Assembly: GCA_963650135.1 (NCBI GenBank)
Contig: CAVJLG010000024.1
Span: 1-24,086, forward strand
From: HGM13006 sp963650135
GTDB taxonomy: Bacteria; Bacillota; Clostridia; Oscillospirales; Oscillospiraceae
Length of the DNA stretch: 24,086 bases
Direction of reading: 5' to 3'
Part shown: positions 6,476 through 14,206 of the stretch, one piece after another
Layout of the letters: each line of letters begins with the position of its first letter
Numbering within the stretch: the first letter of the stretch is position 1
The notes under the pieces: generated by a model
What the model was told of the DNA's origin: nothing
Seen by the model: the letters and a program-made list of their open reading frames with translations, nothing else
Database searches by the model: none
Translations under genes and position numbers: made by a program

Positions 6476-7770
6476 GTCATTCGATCGAGCTGAACCTCGA
6501 CAAGTGCGCCGGGTGTACCGCCTGCGTGAAGGTCTGCCCCACGGAGGCAATCCGGGTGGTCCGGAGTAAGGCGGTCATTTTCGACCAGCGGTGTATTGAC
6601 TGCGGGCGGTGCGTGGGTATTTGCCCCCACCATGCCTATTCCGTAAAGTCCGACCGCTTCGACAAGCTCAAGGAATACAAATACAATATTGCCATGCCCG
6701 ATACGGCGCTGTATGGGCAGTTTAAGAACCTCTATGACATCAATCTGGTACACGAGGGGCTCTTAATGCTGGGGTTTCAGGATGTGTATCCCTGCGCCAT
6801 CGGGGCGGAGCTGCTGTCGGATTACTACAAAAAGCACCAGGATGAATTTCTGGCCGAAGAGCTGCCCAGAATCAACTCCGAGTGCCCGGCTACGGTACGG
6901 CTCATTGCCATGGAGTTTCAGGATTTGATCCCCAACGTGGTGGAAAAGCTGTGCAGCTTTGAGGTTACGGCGATTCTGGCCCGGAAGGAAGCTGCGGAGA
7001 AGACGGGGCTCAAGCCGGAGGAAATCGGTATCTGCCTGATTTCACCGTGCCCGGCGAAAAATACCCGGGCCTACCATCCCCTGGGCCTGGAGAAGCCGGT
7101 GGTGGACTATGTGCTGCCGGTGAGCGAGGTGTATTTAAAGCTGCTGACCCCCATGAAATCCGTGGAGCAGCCCAGGGATTTTCTCCGCTGCGGCAAGCTG
7201 GGGTTGAGCTGGGGCAGAACCGGCGGCCAGAGCGGCCTGTTTGCCAATCGTGACGCATTGGCGGTGGACGGCACCAAGAGTGTGGTCAACATCCTGAGCG
7301 AGCTGGAGGACGATAAGGTCAGCGAGGCGGAGTATGTGGAGCTGGGCATGTGTACCCAGAGCTGCTTCGGCGGCTGTATGATGGTGGAGAATCCCTACAC
7401 CGCGAAGCTTCGGATGCGCTGCATTACCGACCCGATTCCGGCACAGCGAATGGAAATCCCCGAATGGCTGGAGGAGCGGCTGAACTGGGACTTTGAGCTG
7501 GAGGAAATCGATACGGAAATTGCCGATACCATTGCCCAGGCGCTGCAAATTGAGGCGGCGGCGGAACGTCTGCTGAAAACGCTGCCGAAATTTGACTGCG
7601 GCAACTGCGGCGCGCCTACCTGCCGTGCCTTTTCACGAGATGTGGCAGAGGGCTTTGCCGACGAGGGCGATTGTATCTTTAATATCATCAAGGCGATGCG
7701 AGAGGGCAAGAGCTATGAGGACGAATCCGATGAATTCGTCCCGCCACCCTTCCGTCGCCCGCTGCACTGA
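6472..7770 (+). CDS. Divergent [FeFe]-hydrogenase-like iron-sulfur protein, likely sensory
   Basis: A 432-residue soluble protein with three parts. First, two [4Fe-4S] ferredoxin motifs (Cys12, 15, 18, 22 and Cys41, 44, 47, 51). Second, an H-cluster-type domain (about 75-320). Third, a C-terminal [4Fe-4S] module with Cys376, 379, 384 and 401. The four H-domain cluster cysteines are kept: Cys138 in SECPA, Cys193 in SPCPAK, and Cys294 and Cys298 in CTQSC. Residues that make true hydrogenases fast are changed: the proton-shuttle Cys next to Cys138 is Glu137, and the methionine before the PC motif is Ser191. Group C/D-type putative sensory [FeFe] enzymes have similar changes and similar neighbours. 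It starts with GTG overlapping the ATPase stop by 4 bp. No HydA, NuoE/NuoF-like or HydEFG maturation gene is in the window. Redox or H2 sensing is inferred. Confidence 0.88.
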   Translation: MSHSIELNLDKCAGCTACVKVCPTEAIRVVRSKAVIFDQRCIDCGRCVGICPHHAYSVKSDRFDKLKEYKYNIAMPDTALYGQFKNLYDINLVHEGLLMLGFQDVYPCAIGAELLSDYYKKHQDEFLAEELPRINSECPATVRLIAMEFQDLIPNVVEKLCSFEVTAILARKEAAEKTGLKPEEIGICLISPCPAKNTRAYHPLGLEKPVVDYVLPVSEVYLKLLTPMKSVEQPRDFLRCGKLGLSWGRTGGQSGLFANRDALAVDGTKSVVNILSELEDDKVSEAEYVELGMCTQSCFGGCMMVENPYTAKLRMRCITDPIPAQRMEIPEWLEERLNWDFELEEIDTEIADTIAQALQIEAAAERLLKTLPKFDCGNCGAPTCRAFSRDVAEGFADEGDCIFNIIKAMREGKSYEDESDEFVPPPFRRPLH

Positions 7771-7785
7771 GAAAGGAGCAGACAT

Positions 7786-8115
7786 ATGACGGTAAAAGAA
7801 CTGACCGAGGCCCTTGGGCTCAAGGCATTTTATGTAGAAGAGGAAGACCGGGAGATTGAAGGGGTCTACTGCGGCGATCTGCTCAGCTGGGTCATGGGAA
7901 AATGCCCGGCGGATGCCGCATGGATCACCATTATGTCCAATCAGAATGTGGCTGCGGTGGCAGTGCTGTGTGATACGGCGTGCATCATTCTGTCGGAAAA
8001 TGTCCAGCCGGATACCGAGCTGCTGGAGCGGGCGGAAAAGCAGGGCGTTACCCTTTTGGGCAGTGAAATGGACGAGTATCAGCTCTGCTGGCGCATGAAA
8101 GCGCTACTGGGATGA
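7786..8115 (+). CDS. Small DRTGG-domain-like protein (second copy)
   Basis: A 109-residue soluble protein starting MTVKELTEALGLKAFYVEEE, with the beta-rich GVYCGDLLSWVMGKCPADAA core typical of small DRTGG proteins found with hydrogenase-related genes. AAAGGAG lies about 8 bp upstream of the ATG, and the gene starts 15 bp after the hydrogenase-like gene. It resembles the product at 5689-6030 in length and order of elements, but sequence identity looks low. Its last bases overlap the PHP gene (ATGA), so the two are probably made in fixed ratio. A ligand-binding or partner-binding role is likely; no enzyme residues were recognised. Confidence 0.78.
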   Translation: MTVKELTEALGLKAFYVEEEDREIEGVYCGDLLSWVMGKCPADAAWITIMSNQNVAAVAVLCDTACIILSENVQPDTELLERAEKQGVTLLGSEMDEYQLCWRMKALLG

Positions 8116-8840
8116 AGGTATATTACGATCTCCATATGCACTCGTGCCTGTCCCCATGCGGGGCGGACGATATGACCCCCAATAACCTGGTGCATATGGC
8201 GGCGCTGGCGGGGCTCCAGGTCATTGCCCTGTCTGACCATAACACCACCCGGAATGTTCCGGCGGCGGTGGAGGTGGGAAAGGAATGCGGGGTGCTGGTG
8301 GTGCCCGCTATGGAGCTCACCACCAAGGAGGATATTCATGTGCTGTGCCTGCTGCCCAGCGTTGCGGCAGCGGAGGACTTCCGGCAGTATGTCTATCCCC
8401 GGCTCCCTCAGCGGAAAAACCGCCCAAAGGCCTTTGGTCATCAATATGTGATGAACGAAAAAGACGAGATTTTGGAGGAAGAGTCCCAGCTGTTGTCCTT
8501 CGGTTCCTCCATTGGCATTTATGAAACCAAAGCGCTGCTGAAGGACTTTGGGGGATTTGCCGTACCCGCGCATATCGACCGGGCCAGCTATTCCCTGATC
8601 GGCGTGATGGGCCTGGTGGACCCGGAAATGGGCTTTACGGTCTATGAAACAACCCCCGGCTGTGACCGGCAAGCGCTGATGGCGCAATACCAGTTTACCG
8701 GGGGCTTTTTGTCCAATTCCGACGCCCACGACCTGATTGCCATTGCCGACGCGGAAAGGCAGCTGGAGATTCCGGAGCTGTCGCCGGCGGGCGTGATTGC
8801 CGGAGTTCGGGCGTTGGGAGAACAAAAAATCGGAGTTTAA
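8112..8840 (+). CDS. PHP-domain phosphoesterase
   Basis: A 242-residue PHP (polymerase and histidinol phosphatase) family protein, a metal-dependent phosphoesterase fold. Metal-ligand motifs are DLHMHS (His8, His10), SDHN (Asp42, His43), Glu68 in AMELTT, His76, His154 in PAHID, and SNSDAH (Asp204, His206), a full set. The length is that of stand-alone PHP proteins of the YciV/RNase AM type rather than HisK, and no his genes are nearby. The substrate may be a nucleotide, a short nucleic acid or a phosphoprotein; this is open. The ATG overlaps the DRTGG stop by 4 bp. In related clostridial clusters a PHP gene sits at this position and is followed by NADH-oxidising and catalytic hydrogenase genes; here an ABC exporter follows. 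Confidence 0.9.
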   Translation: MKVYYDLHMHSCLSPCGADDMTPNNLVHMAALAGLQVIALSDHNTTRNVPAAVEVGKECGVLVVPAMELTTKEDIHVLCLLPSVAAAEDFRQYVYPRLPQRKNRPKAFGHQYVMNEKDEILEEESQLLSFGSSIGIYETKALLKDFGGFAVPAHIDRASYSLIGVMGLVDPEMGFTVYETTPGCDRQALMAQYQFTGGFLSNSDAHDLIAIADAERQLEIPELSPAGVIAGVRALGEQKIGV

Positions 8841-8863
8841 GAAACGAGAAGAAAGGAAGAACC

Positions 8864-10615
8864 ATGTCGATTCTAAAGCGGTTTGTATCCTACTACAAGC
8901 CATACCGGCACCTGTTCTATATGGACTGCGTGTGCGCAACGGTGCTGTGCATCATTGATTTGAGCTTTCCGCAGATTCTCCGGTGGCTGCCGGAGGGGCT
9001 GTTTTCGGGCAGTGCAGCGTCCATCTTTTCGGCGCTGCGGTGGCTGTTCCCGGTGTTGCTGATTTGGTATCTGCTGCGGGCGCTGTGCCAGTTCTATGTG
9101 ACCTCTTTCGGCCATGTGATGGGCACCCGGATGGAGACGGATATGCGCCAGGACCTGTTTGACAAGTATATGTCCCTGTCCTATTCCTACTATGACCAGA
9201 ATAACACCGGCGAGATGATGTCCCGGCTGGTCAGCGACCTGTTTGATATCTCGGAGCTTGCCCACCATGGGCCGGAGAACCTGCTGATGTGCTCCATCAA
9301 GATCATCGGCAGCTTTATTCTGCTGCTGTGGGTGAATGTGCCCATGACCATGCTGCTTTTGGCAGTGACGGCGATTTTGGTGATCTTTACGGTGTTCCGG
9401 CAACTGAGAATGCAGCGGATTTTTACCGAAAACCGGGAGCGGATTGCGGACGTCAATGCCGGGGTGCAGAACTCGCTGGCGGGCATTCGGGTGGTAAAGA
9501 CCTTTGCGGTAGAGCAGGGGGAGATGGATAATTTCCGGGCCTCCAACGGGCGTTATCGGCAGTCCAAGGAAAAGAGCTATATGGCCATGGGCATTTTCCA
9601 CGGCGGCAGCAACTTCCTCCAGGGCATGCTGTATGTGGTAACGCTGGTGTCCGGCGGCTTTTTCATCGCCCGTGGGAGCCTGAGCTATAACGACCTGGCG
9701 GTGTATGCGCTGTATATCGGTATTTTCATCACCCCCATTGGTCAGCTGATGGACTTTACGGAAATGCTTCAGAAGGGCTATGCAGGCTTTAAGCGCTTTG
9801 CGCAGATTATGGAGACGGAGCCGGATATTCAGGAAGCACCCGATGCGGTGGCGCTGGAGCATGTGACCGGCGACATTCAGTACAAGGATGTATCTTTCCA
9901 GTACACGGAGAAGGAGCAGGTGCTCACCCATCTAAATATCCAGATTCCCGCGGGCAAGACCTGCGCATTGGTTGGCCCGTCCGGCGGCGGCAAAACCACC
10001 ATTTGCTCCCTGCTGCCCAGATTTTATGACGTCACTGGCGGCAGCGTTCTGGTGGATGGTCACGACGTTCGGCAGCTGAAGCTCAAAAGCCTGCGGGAGG
10101 CCATTGGCATTGTCCAGCAGGATGTGTATATCTTCGCGGGAACGGTCCGGGAGAACATCGCCTATGGCAAAAAGGCTGCCACTCAGCAGGAGATTGAAGA
10201 GGCGGCGAAGAATGCCAACATCCACGACTTTATCATGGGTCTGGAGGACGGCTACGACACCTATGTGGGTGAACGGGGCACCCGGCTTTCCGGCGGCCAG
10301 AAGCAGCGGATTGCCATTGCCCGGGTATTCCTGAAAAATCCCCCGATTTTGATTTTGGACGAGGCGACCTCAGCTCTGGACAATGAGTCGGAGAAGCACA
10401 TTCAGGAGGCGCTGGACCGGCTGAGCGTGGGCCGCACCACTGTGGTGATTGCCCATCGGCTGTCTACCATTCGTTCGGCGGAAAAGATCATCGTCATTGA
10501 CGAGGGCGGCGTAAAGGAGCAGGGCAACCACCATCAGCTCATGGAGCTGGACGGTATTTATGCCCGGTACTTCAATATGCAGTTTGAGGGCCTGGACGTA
10601 CAGATGGACGCATAA
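8864..10615 (+). CDS. ABC exporter, fused membrane and ATPase domains (MsbA-like)
   Basis: A 583-residue half-transporter with six membrane segments in residues 15-310 and one ATPase domain. Motifs are Walker A GPSGGGKTT (371-379), Q-loop Gln419, signature LSGGQ (475-479), Walker B ILILDE (495-500) and switch His531. It should work as a homodimer exporting a hydrophobic or lipid-like compound or drug. No partner half-transporter gene is adjacent, which fits a homodimer. AAAGGAAG precedes the ATG, 23 bp after the PHP gene, with no terminator between, so it is probably co-transcribed with the hydrogenase-like operon. Whether it is functionally linked to that module is unknown. A strong terminator follows. 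Confidence 0.93.
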   Translation: MSILKRFVSYYKPYRHLFYMDCVCATVLCIIDLSFPQILRWLPEGLFSGSAASIFSALRWLFPVLLIWYLLRALCQFYVTSFGHVMGTRMETDMRQDLFDKYMSLSYSYYDQNNTGEMMSRLVSDLFDISELAHHGPENLLMCSIKIIGSFILLLWVNVPMTMLLLAVTAILVIFTVFRQLRMQRIFTENRERIADVNAGVQNSLAGIRVVKTFAVEQGEMDNFRASNGRYRQSKEKSYMAMGIFHGGSNFLQGMLYVVTLVSGGFFIARGSLSYNDLAVYALYIGIFITPIGQLMDFTEMLQKGYAGFKRFAQIMETEPDIQEAPDAVALEHVTGDIQYKDVSFQYTEKEQVLTHLNIQIPAGKTCALVGPSGGGKTTICSLLPRFYDVTGGSVLVDGHDVRQLKLKSLREAIGIVQQDVYIFAGTVRENIAYGKKAATQQEIEEAAKNANIHDFIMGLEDGYDTYVGERGTRLSGGQKQRIAIARVFLKNPPILILDEATSALDNESEKHIQEALDRLSVGRTTVVIAHRLSTIRSAEKIIVIDEGGVKEQGNHHQLMELDGIYARYFNMQFEGLDVQMDA

Positions 10616-10628
10616 TCGGCTAGAGAAA

Positions 10629-10671
10629 ACCCCTGCGTATTCTAAATTCGGAGTACGCAGGGGTCATTTTT
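10629..10671. terminator. Bidirectional rho-independent terminator
   Basis: ACCCCTGCGTA (10629-10639) pairs perfectly with TACGCAGGGGT (10654-10664). On the plus strand TTTTT follows (10667-10671), ending the ABC exporter operon. The opposite side has a short A run (10626-10628), so it also serves the convergent amino acid transporter operon. Confidence 0.9.
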
Positions 10672-11392
10672 ATAGTACCTTGGACAGGAACGACTGGGTC
10701 CGGGGATTCTGAGGATGATTGAAAATCTCATCGGGGGTACCGGACTCCTGGACAATGCCGCCGTCCATAAACAGCACCCGGTTGGCAACCTCGCGGGCAA
10801 AGCCCATCTCGTGGGTGACTACGACCATGGTCATACCCTCCTGGGCCAGCTGCTTCATAACCTCCAGTACCTCGCCGACCATTTCGGGGTCCAGGGCGGA
10901 GGTGGGTTCGTCAAACAGCATCACTTCGGGATGCATAGCCAGCGCGCGGACAATGGCGATACGCTGCTTCTGGCCGCCGGAGAGCTGAGAGGGATAGGAC
11001 ATGGCCTTATCCTCCAGGCCGACTCGCTTTAAAAGGGCCATTGCGTCTTCCTTGGCCTCTTCCTTGGTCTTGAGCTTCAGGCGAACCGGGGCCAGGGTCA
11101 TGTTGTCCAGAATGTTCAGGTTGTTAAACAGGTTGAAGTGCTGGAACACCATGCCCATTTTCCGGCGCATCTCATTGATGTTGGTCTTGGGGTCGGTCAT
11201 GGAAACGCCGTCGAACAAAATCTCACCGGAGGTGGGGGTTTCCAGCATGTTCAGGCATCTTAAAAACGTGGACTTACCGGAACCGGAGGGGCCGATGACC
11301 ACCACTTTTTCGCCCTTGGAAATGTGCTCGTTGATGCCGTTTAGCACATTCAGGGAGCCAAAGCTCTTATGCAAATCCTTAATCTCAATCAC
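10670..11392 (-). CDS. Polar amino acid ABC importer, ATPase subunit
   Basis: A 240-residue GlnQ/HisP-type ATPase that powers uptake of an amino acid. Motifs are Walker A GPSGSGKST (34-42), signature LSGGQ (137-141), Walker B VMLFDE (157-162) and switch His194 in THEMGFA, all intact. The length is standard. Its start overlaps the permease gene by 8 bp, so it is translated together with it. With the permease and the lipoprotein it makes a complete importer with one permease type, probably a homodimer. The exact amino acid cannot be told from the ATPase. Confidence 0.95.
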   Translation of the reverse strand: MIEIKDLHKSFGSLNVLNGINEHISKGEKVVVIGPSGSGKSTFLRCLNMLETPTSGEILFDGVSMTDPKTNINEMRRKMGMVFQHFNLFNNLNILDNMTLAPVRLKLKTKEEAKEDAMALLKRVGLEDKAMSYPSQLSGGQKQRIAIVRALAMHPEVMLFDEPTSALDPEMVGEVLEVMKQLAQEGMTMVVVTHEMGFAREVANRVLFMDGGIVQESGTPDEIFNHPQNPRTQSFLSKVL

Positions 11393-12098
11393 TGGCGCGC
11401 ATCCTCCTTTCCAGCAGGCCCATAAGGCCGGACAGAATCATAACCATAGCCAGGTAGAGCACGGCGATACCTACATAGGGCATAAATGCCTGATAGGTTT
11501 TGCCCTGCACCAGCTGTGCGGCCTTGGTGAGGTCGCGGAGGCCGATCACGGTGACGATGGACGTATCCTTCAGCAGGGTAATGAGCTCGTTGCCCAGGGC
11601 GGGGAGAATGTTCTTAATGGCCTGGGGAATGACGACAAAGCGCATGGTGGTGGCATAGGGGAGGCCCAGAGAACGGCCTGCCTCCATCTGGCCCTTGTCG
11701 ATGGACATAATGCCGCCGCGAATGATCTCGGATACATAAGCGCCGGAGTTGACGCCGAAGGTCAGCATGGCAACGCCAACCTGGTTCCGGGTGCTGGCAA
11801 AGATAACGAAGTACATAATCAGCAGCTGAACCATGATGGGAGTGCCGCGGATGACGGTGGTGTAAATCTGACAAATTACATTGAGCACACCCAGCACCGG
11901 GTTATGCTTTCCGGGGCGCTGCTGATCGTGGCTGGTACGAACGACCGCCACCAGAACGCCCAGGACAATGCCCAGCACCAATGCCATGGCTGCCACCTGG
12001 AGCGTGACCCCGATGCCCTTTAAGTACAGAAGCCAGCGGTCGCCTTCCACAAAGCTTTGGATAAAATCGTCTTTCACGCCGGAGAAAAATTCCGCCAT
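11385..12098 (-). CDS. Polar amino acid ABC importer, permease subunit
   Basis: A 237-residue inner-membrane permease of the HisM/GlnP type with about five membrane segments. The EAA loop that docks with the ATPase is seen in SGAYVSEIIRGG followed by GQMEAGRSLG (about 118-145). GAGAGGAGC precedes the ATG. It lies 87 bp downstream of the substrate-binding lipoprotein gene, with a hairpin between them that probably lowers expression of permease and ATPase compared with the binding protein. Confidence 0.95.
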   Translation of the reverse strand: MAEFFSGVKDDFIQSFVEGDRWLLYLKGIGVTLQVAAMALVLGIVLGVLVAVVRTSHDQQRPGKHNPVLGVLNVICQIYTTVIRGTPIMVQLLIMYFVIFASTRNQVGVAMLTFGVNSGAYVSEIIRGGIMSIDKGQMEAGRSLGLPYATTMRFVVIPQAIKNILPALGNELITLLKDTSIVTVIGLRDLTKAAQLVQGKTYQAFMPYVGIAVLYLAMVMILSGLMGLLERRMRASD

Positions 12099-12147
12099 TG
12101 TGTTGCTCCTCTCTTGTAGTTGATATCCCTACGGGGAGAAATTAGTA

Positions 12148-12175
12148 AAAATGGGGCGGTTGCCCGCCCCATTTT
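12148..12175 (-). terminator. Intra-operon hairpin between binding protein and permease genes
   Basis: AAAATGGGGCGG (12148-12159) pairs perfectly with CCGCCCCATTTT (12164-12175) around a TTGC loop. The T-rich end is on the minus strand. It probably terminates part of the transcripts after the binding-protein gene or protects their 3' ends, a common way to make excess binding protein. Confidence 0.8.
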
Positions 12176-12185
12176 AAGATACATG

Positions 12186-13088
12186 TTATTCCGCCTTGAT
12201 GTACTTGTCCAGGATGGACTGTACGGTGCCATCGTCGATGAGCTCCTTCAGGGCGTTGTTGACAGCATCCCGGAGAGCGGTGTTGTCCTTGCTGATGCCA
12301 ATGGCATAGTCTTCGCTGACGTACTCGGTACTCAGCATCTTCAGCTTGCCGGCATTCTGCGCTACAAACTCCTGAGCGGGCTGGCTGTCGATGACCACTG
12401 CGTCAACCTTGCCGCTGAGCAGCGCCTGAACCGCGTTTGCGCCGTTGGGGAATGCGGTGACCATATCCTCGCCGAAGTCATCGGAGCAGTAGATGTAGCC
12501 GGTGGTGGATTCCTGGCAGCCGATCAGCTTGCCCTGGAGATCATCAATGGATTCGATGTCAGAAAGAATGGGAAGAATAACCATCTGTACGCCGGTGGCA
12601 TAGGTATCGGAGAAATCAATGTTCTGCTTCCGCTCGTCGGTAACGGTCATGCCGGCCATAGCAATATCGGACTTGCCAGTCTGAACAGAGGTGATGATGG
12701 AACCGAAGTCCATGTCGTCAACCACCAGCTCAAGACCCAGCTTCTCGGCGATCTTGCCTGCAATCTCAACGTCGATGCCCTCGAAGGAGCCGTCGTCAGC
12801 AACCATCTCATAGGGAGGGAAGGCGGCGTTGGTTGCCATGTGGAGCTTACCATCCTCAACGGTGGTGAAGTCGGTGGCAACAGCCTCGGTGGTGGAATCG
12901 GCCTCGGCAGCGGGAGCCTCGTCCTTTACGGAAGTCTCGGCAGCAGCCGTAGCTTCGGCAGCAGCCTCGGTGGGCGCTGCGGTAGCAGCCTCAGAGGTGG
13001 CGGCAGAGGAAGCAGCGGAATCGCCGCAGCCTGCCAGCATGGAAAGGCAGAGCGCACAGCTCAGTGCCATTGCAAAAAACTTTTTCAT
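12186..13088 (-). CDS. Amino acid-binding lipoprotein of the ABC importer
   Basis: A 300-residue extracellular substrate-binding protein. The N-terminus is a lipoprotein signal with lipobox LAGC and lipid-anchor Cys21. Residues 22 to about 70 are an Ala/Thr/Glu/Ser-rich linker that holds the domain away from the membrane. The mature domain begins near KLHMATNAAFPPYEM and has the family-3 solute-binding pattern, with GIDVEIAGKIAEKLGL and a DIAMAGMTVTDER segment. Such proteins bind arginine, lysine, histidine, glutamine or cystine. An arginine-type substrate is suggested only by the adjacent arg genes and a weak ArgR-like site upstream. It is the first gene of the importer operon. Confidence 0.93.
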   Translation of the reverse strand: MKKFFAMALSCALCLSMLAGCGDSAASSAATSEAATAAPTEAAAEATAAAETSVKDEAPAAEADSTTEAVATDFTTVEDGKLHMATNAAFPPYEMVADDGSFEGIDVEIAGKIAEKLGLELVVDDMDFGSIITSVQTGKSDIAMAGMTVTDERKQNIDFSDTYATGVQMVILPILSDIESIDDLQGKLIGCQESTTGYIYCSDDFGEDMVTAFPNGANAVQALLSGKVDAVVIDSQPAQEFVAQNAGKLKMLSTEYVSEDYAIGISKDNTALRDAVNNALKELIDDGTVQSILDKYIKAE

Positions 13089-13164
13089 GATGAAATCATC
13101 CCTTCAATGATATGAATGCACCAAAACGGACTGCCGCCTTGGCACACTCGGATTCATACTACTG

Positions 13165-13170
13165 ATTATA
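13165..13170 (-). promoter_or_regulatory. Extended -10 promoter of the importer operon
   Basis: On the minus strand the sequence reads TGC followed by TATAAT (13165-13170), an extended -10 element. A clear -35 box at 17 bp is missing. Transcription should start near 13158, giving a leader of about 70 nt. Confidence 0.65.
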
Positions 13171-13202
13171 GCACCTTCCTGCAAGAAAAACAGAAATATT
13201 CA

Positions 13203-13260
13203 CAACATTCAGGAAAATATACGCATTTTCCATGATATTCACAAAAAATCATGAATGTTG
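13203..13260. repeat. Nested inverted repeats upstream of the importer promoter
   Basis: CAACATTCA (13203-13211) and TGAATGTTG (13252-13260) are outer arms. Inside lie GGAAAAT/ATTTTCC (13212-13218/13225-13231) and CATGAT/ATCATG (13231-13236/13248-13253). ATATTCACAA also occurs twice as a direct repeat. One 18-bp stretch on the minus strand (13236-13253) resembles a weak ArgR box. This is probably an operator region and may also act as the end of the arg operon transcript. Confidence 0.5.
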
Positions 13261-13280
13261 GCGGGTGCTCTGCTGCAAAA

Positions 13281-14192
13281 TTACCCCATGAGCAGAGTCA
13301 GCACGGCCTTTTGGGCATGGAGCCGATTTTCCGCCTCTTCAAAAATCACATCGGCGTGCGCTTCAAAGACGGAATCGGTGATTTCCAGACCGCGGCGGGC
13401 GGGGAGACAATGGAGCACCAGGCAGCCGGGCGCGGCCTTTTCCAGCAGCGCGTCGTTGACCTGATAGGTGCCGGAGAATACGCTGGTGCGGGTTTCCTGC
13501 TGGGCTTCCTGCCCCATGGAGGTCCATACGTCGGTATAGACGGCGGTGGCGCCAACCACGGCTTCGGCTGGATCGTGCATCAGACGGAACCGGTCACCAT
13601 ATTCCTTGGCAAAGTCCAGAATTTCCTGGGGCGGTTCATAGCCCTGGGGGCAGGCAACGGTAACCTGCATGCCTACCTTTAGGCAGCCCACAATCAGGCT
13701 GGAGCAGACATTATTGCCATCGCCAACAAAGCACAGGTGCTGATCCTCCAGAATGGGGTCCCGTTCCCGCAGGGTCATCAGGTCCCCCAACACCTGGCAG
13801 GGGTGGGAGAAGTCCGTCATGCCGTTGATGACAGGAACGGTGGCGTGGGAGGCCAGGGCCTCCAGTTCCTCCTGCTTATAGGTGCGGATCATGATGCCGT
13901 CGCAATAACGGCTGAGGGTGCGGGCGGTGTCCTGAATGGGTTCGCCCCGGCCAATCTGGGTGTCGGCGGCGGTGAGATACATGGCGTGACCGCCCAGCTG
14001 GAACATACCTGTTTCAAAGGACGCCCGGGTACGGGTGGAGTTTTTGGCGAAAATCATCGCCAGGGTTTTGCCCGCCAAACGGTCATGTCGAATACCGTGG
14101 CGTACATCGTATTTCAGCTGATCTGCCAGATCGAGAATTTCGAAGATATCCTCGGTGGTGAGATCCAAAAGCTTTAGTAGATCCTTTTTCAT
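13281..14192 (-). CDS. argF: Ornithine carbamoyltransferase
   Basis: Joins carbamoyl phosphate and ornithine to make citrulline. The 303-residue product has the carbamoyl-phosphate motif STRTR (52-56), HPCQ (130-133), the ornithine-binding DVWTSMG (221-227) and HCLPA (261-265). The SMG loop separates it from aspartate carbamoyltransferase. AAGGGAGT lies upstream of the ATG, and the argD stop is 14 bp away. It is the last gene of the arg operon. No clear terminator lies between its stop and the importer promoter. An arc-pathway (catabolic) role is unlikely because no arcA or arcC is present and biosynthetic genes surround it. Confidence 0.96.
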   Translation of the reverse strand: MKKDLLKLLDLTTEDIFEILDLADQLKYDVRHGIRHDRLAGKTLAMIFAKNSTRTRASFETGMFQLGGHAMYLTAADTQIGRGEPIQDTARTLSRYCDGIMIRTYKQEELEALASHATVPVINGMTDFSHPCQVLGDLMTLRERDPILEDQHLCFVGDGNNVCSSLIVGCLKVGMQVTVACPQGYEPPQEILDFAKEYGDRFRLMHDPAEAVVGATAVYTDVWTSMGQEAQQETRTSVFSGTYQVNDALLEKAAPGCLVLHCLPARRGLEITDSVFEAHADVIFEEAENRLHAQKAVLTLLMG

Positions 14193-14206
14193 GGAACGTT
14201 ACTCCC

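Noticed and set aside
6472..7770. A normal catalytic [FeFe] hydrogenase
   Set aside because: The shuttle Cys and the H-cluster Met residues are changed, and no partner or maturation genes are in the window.
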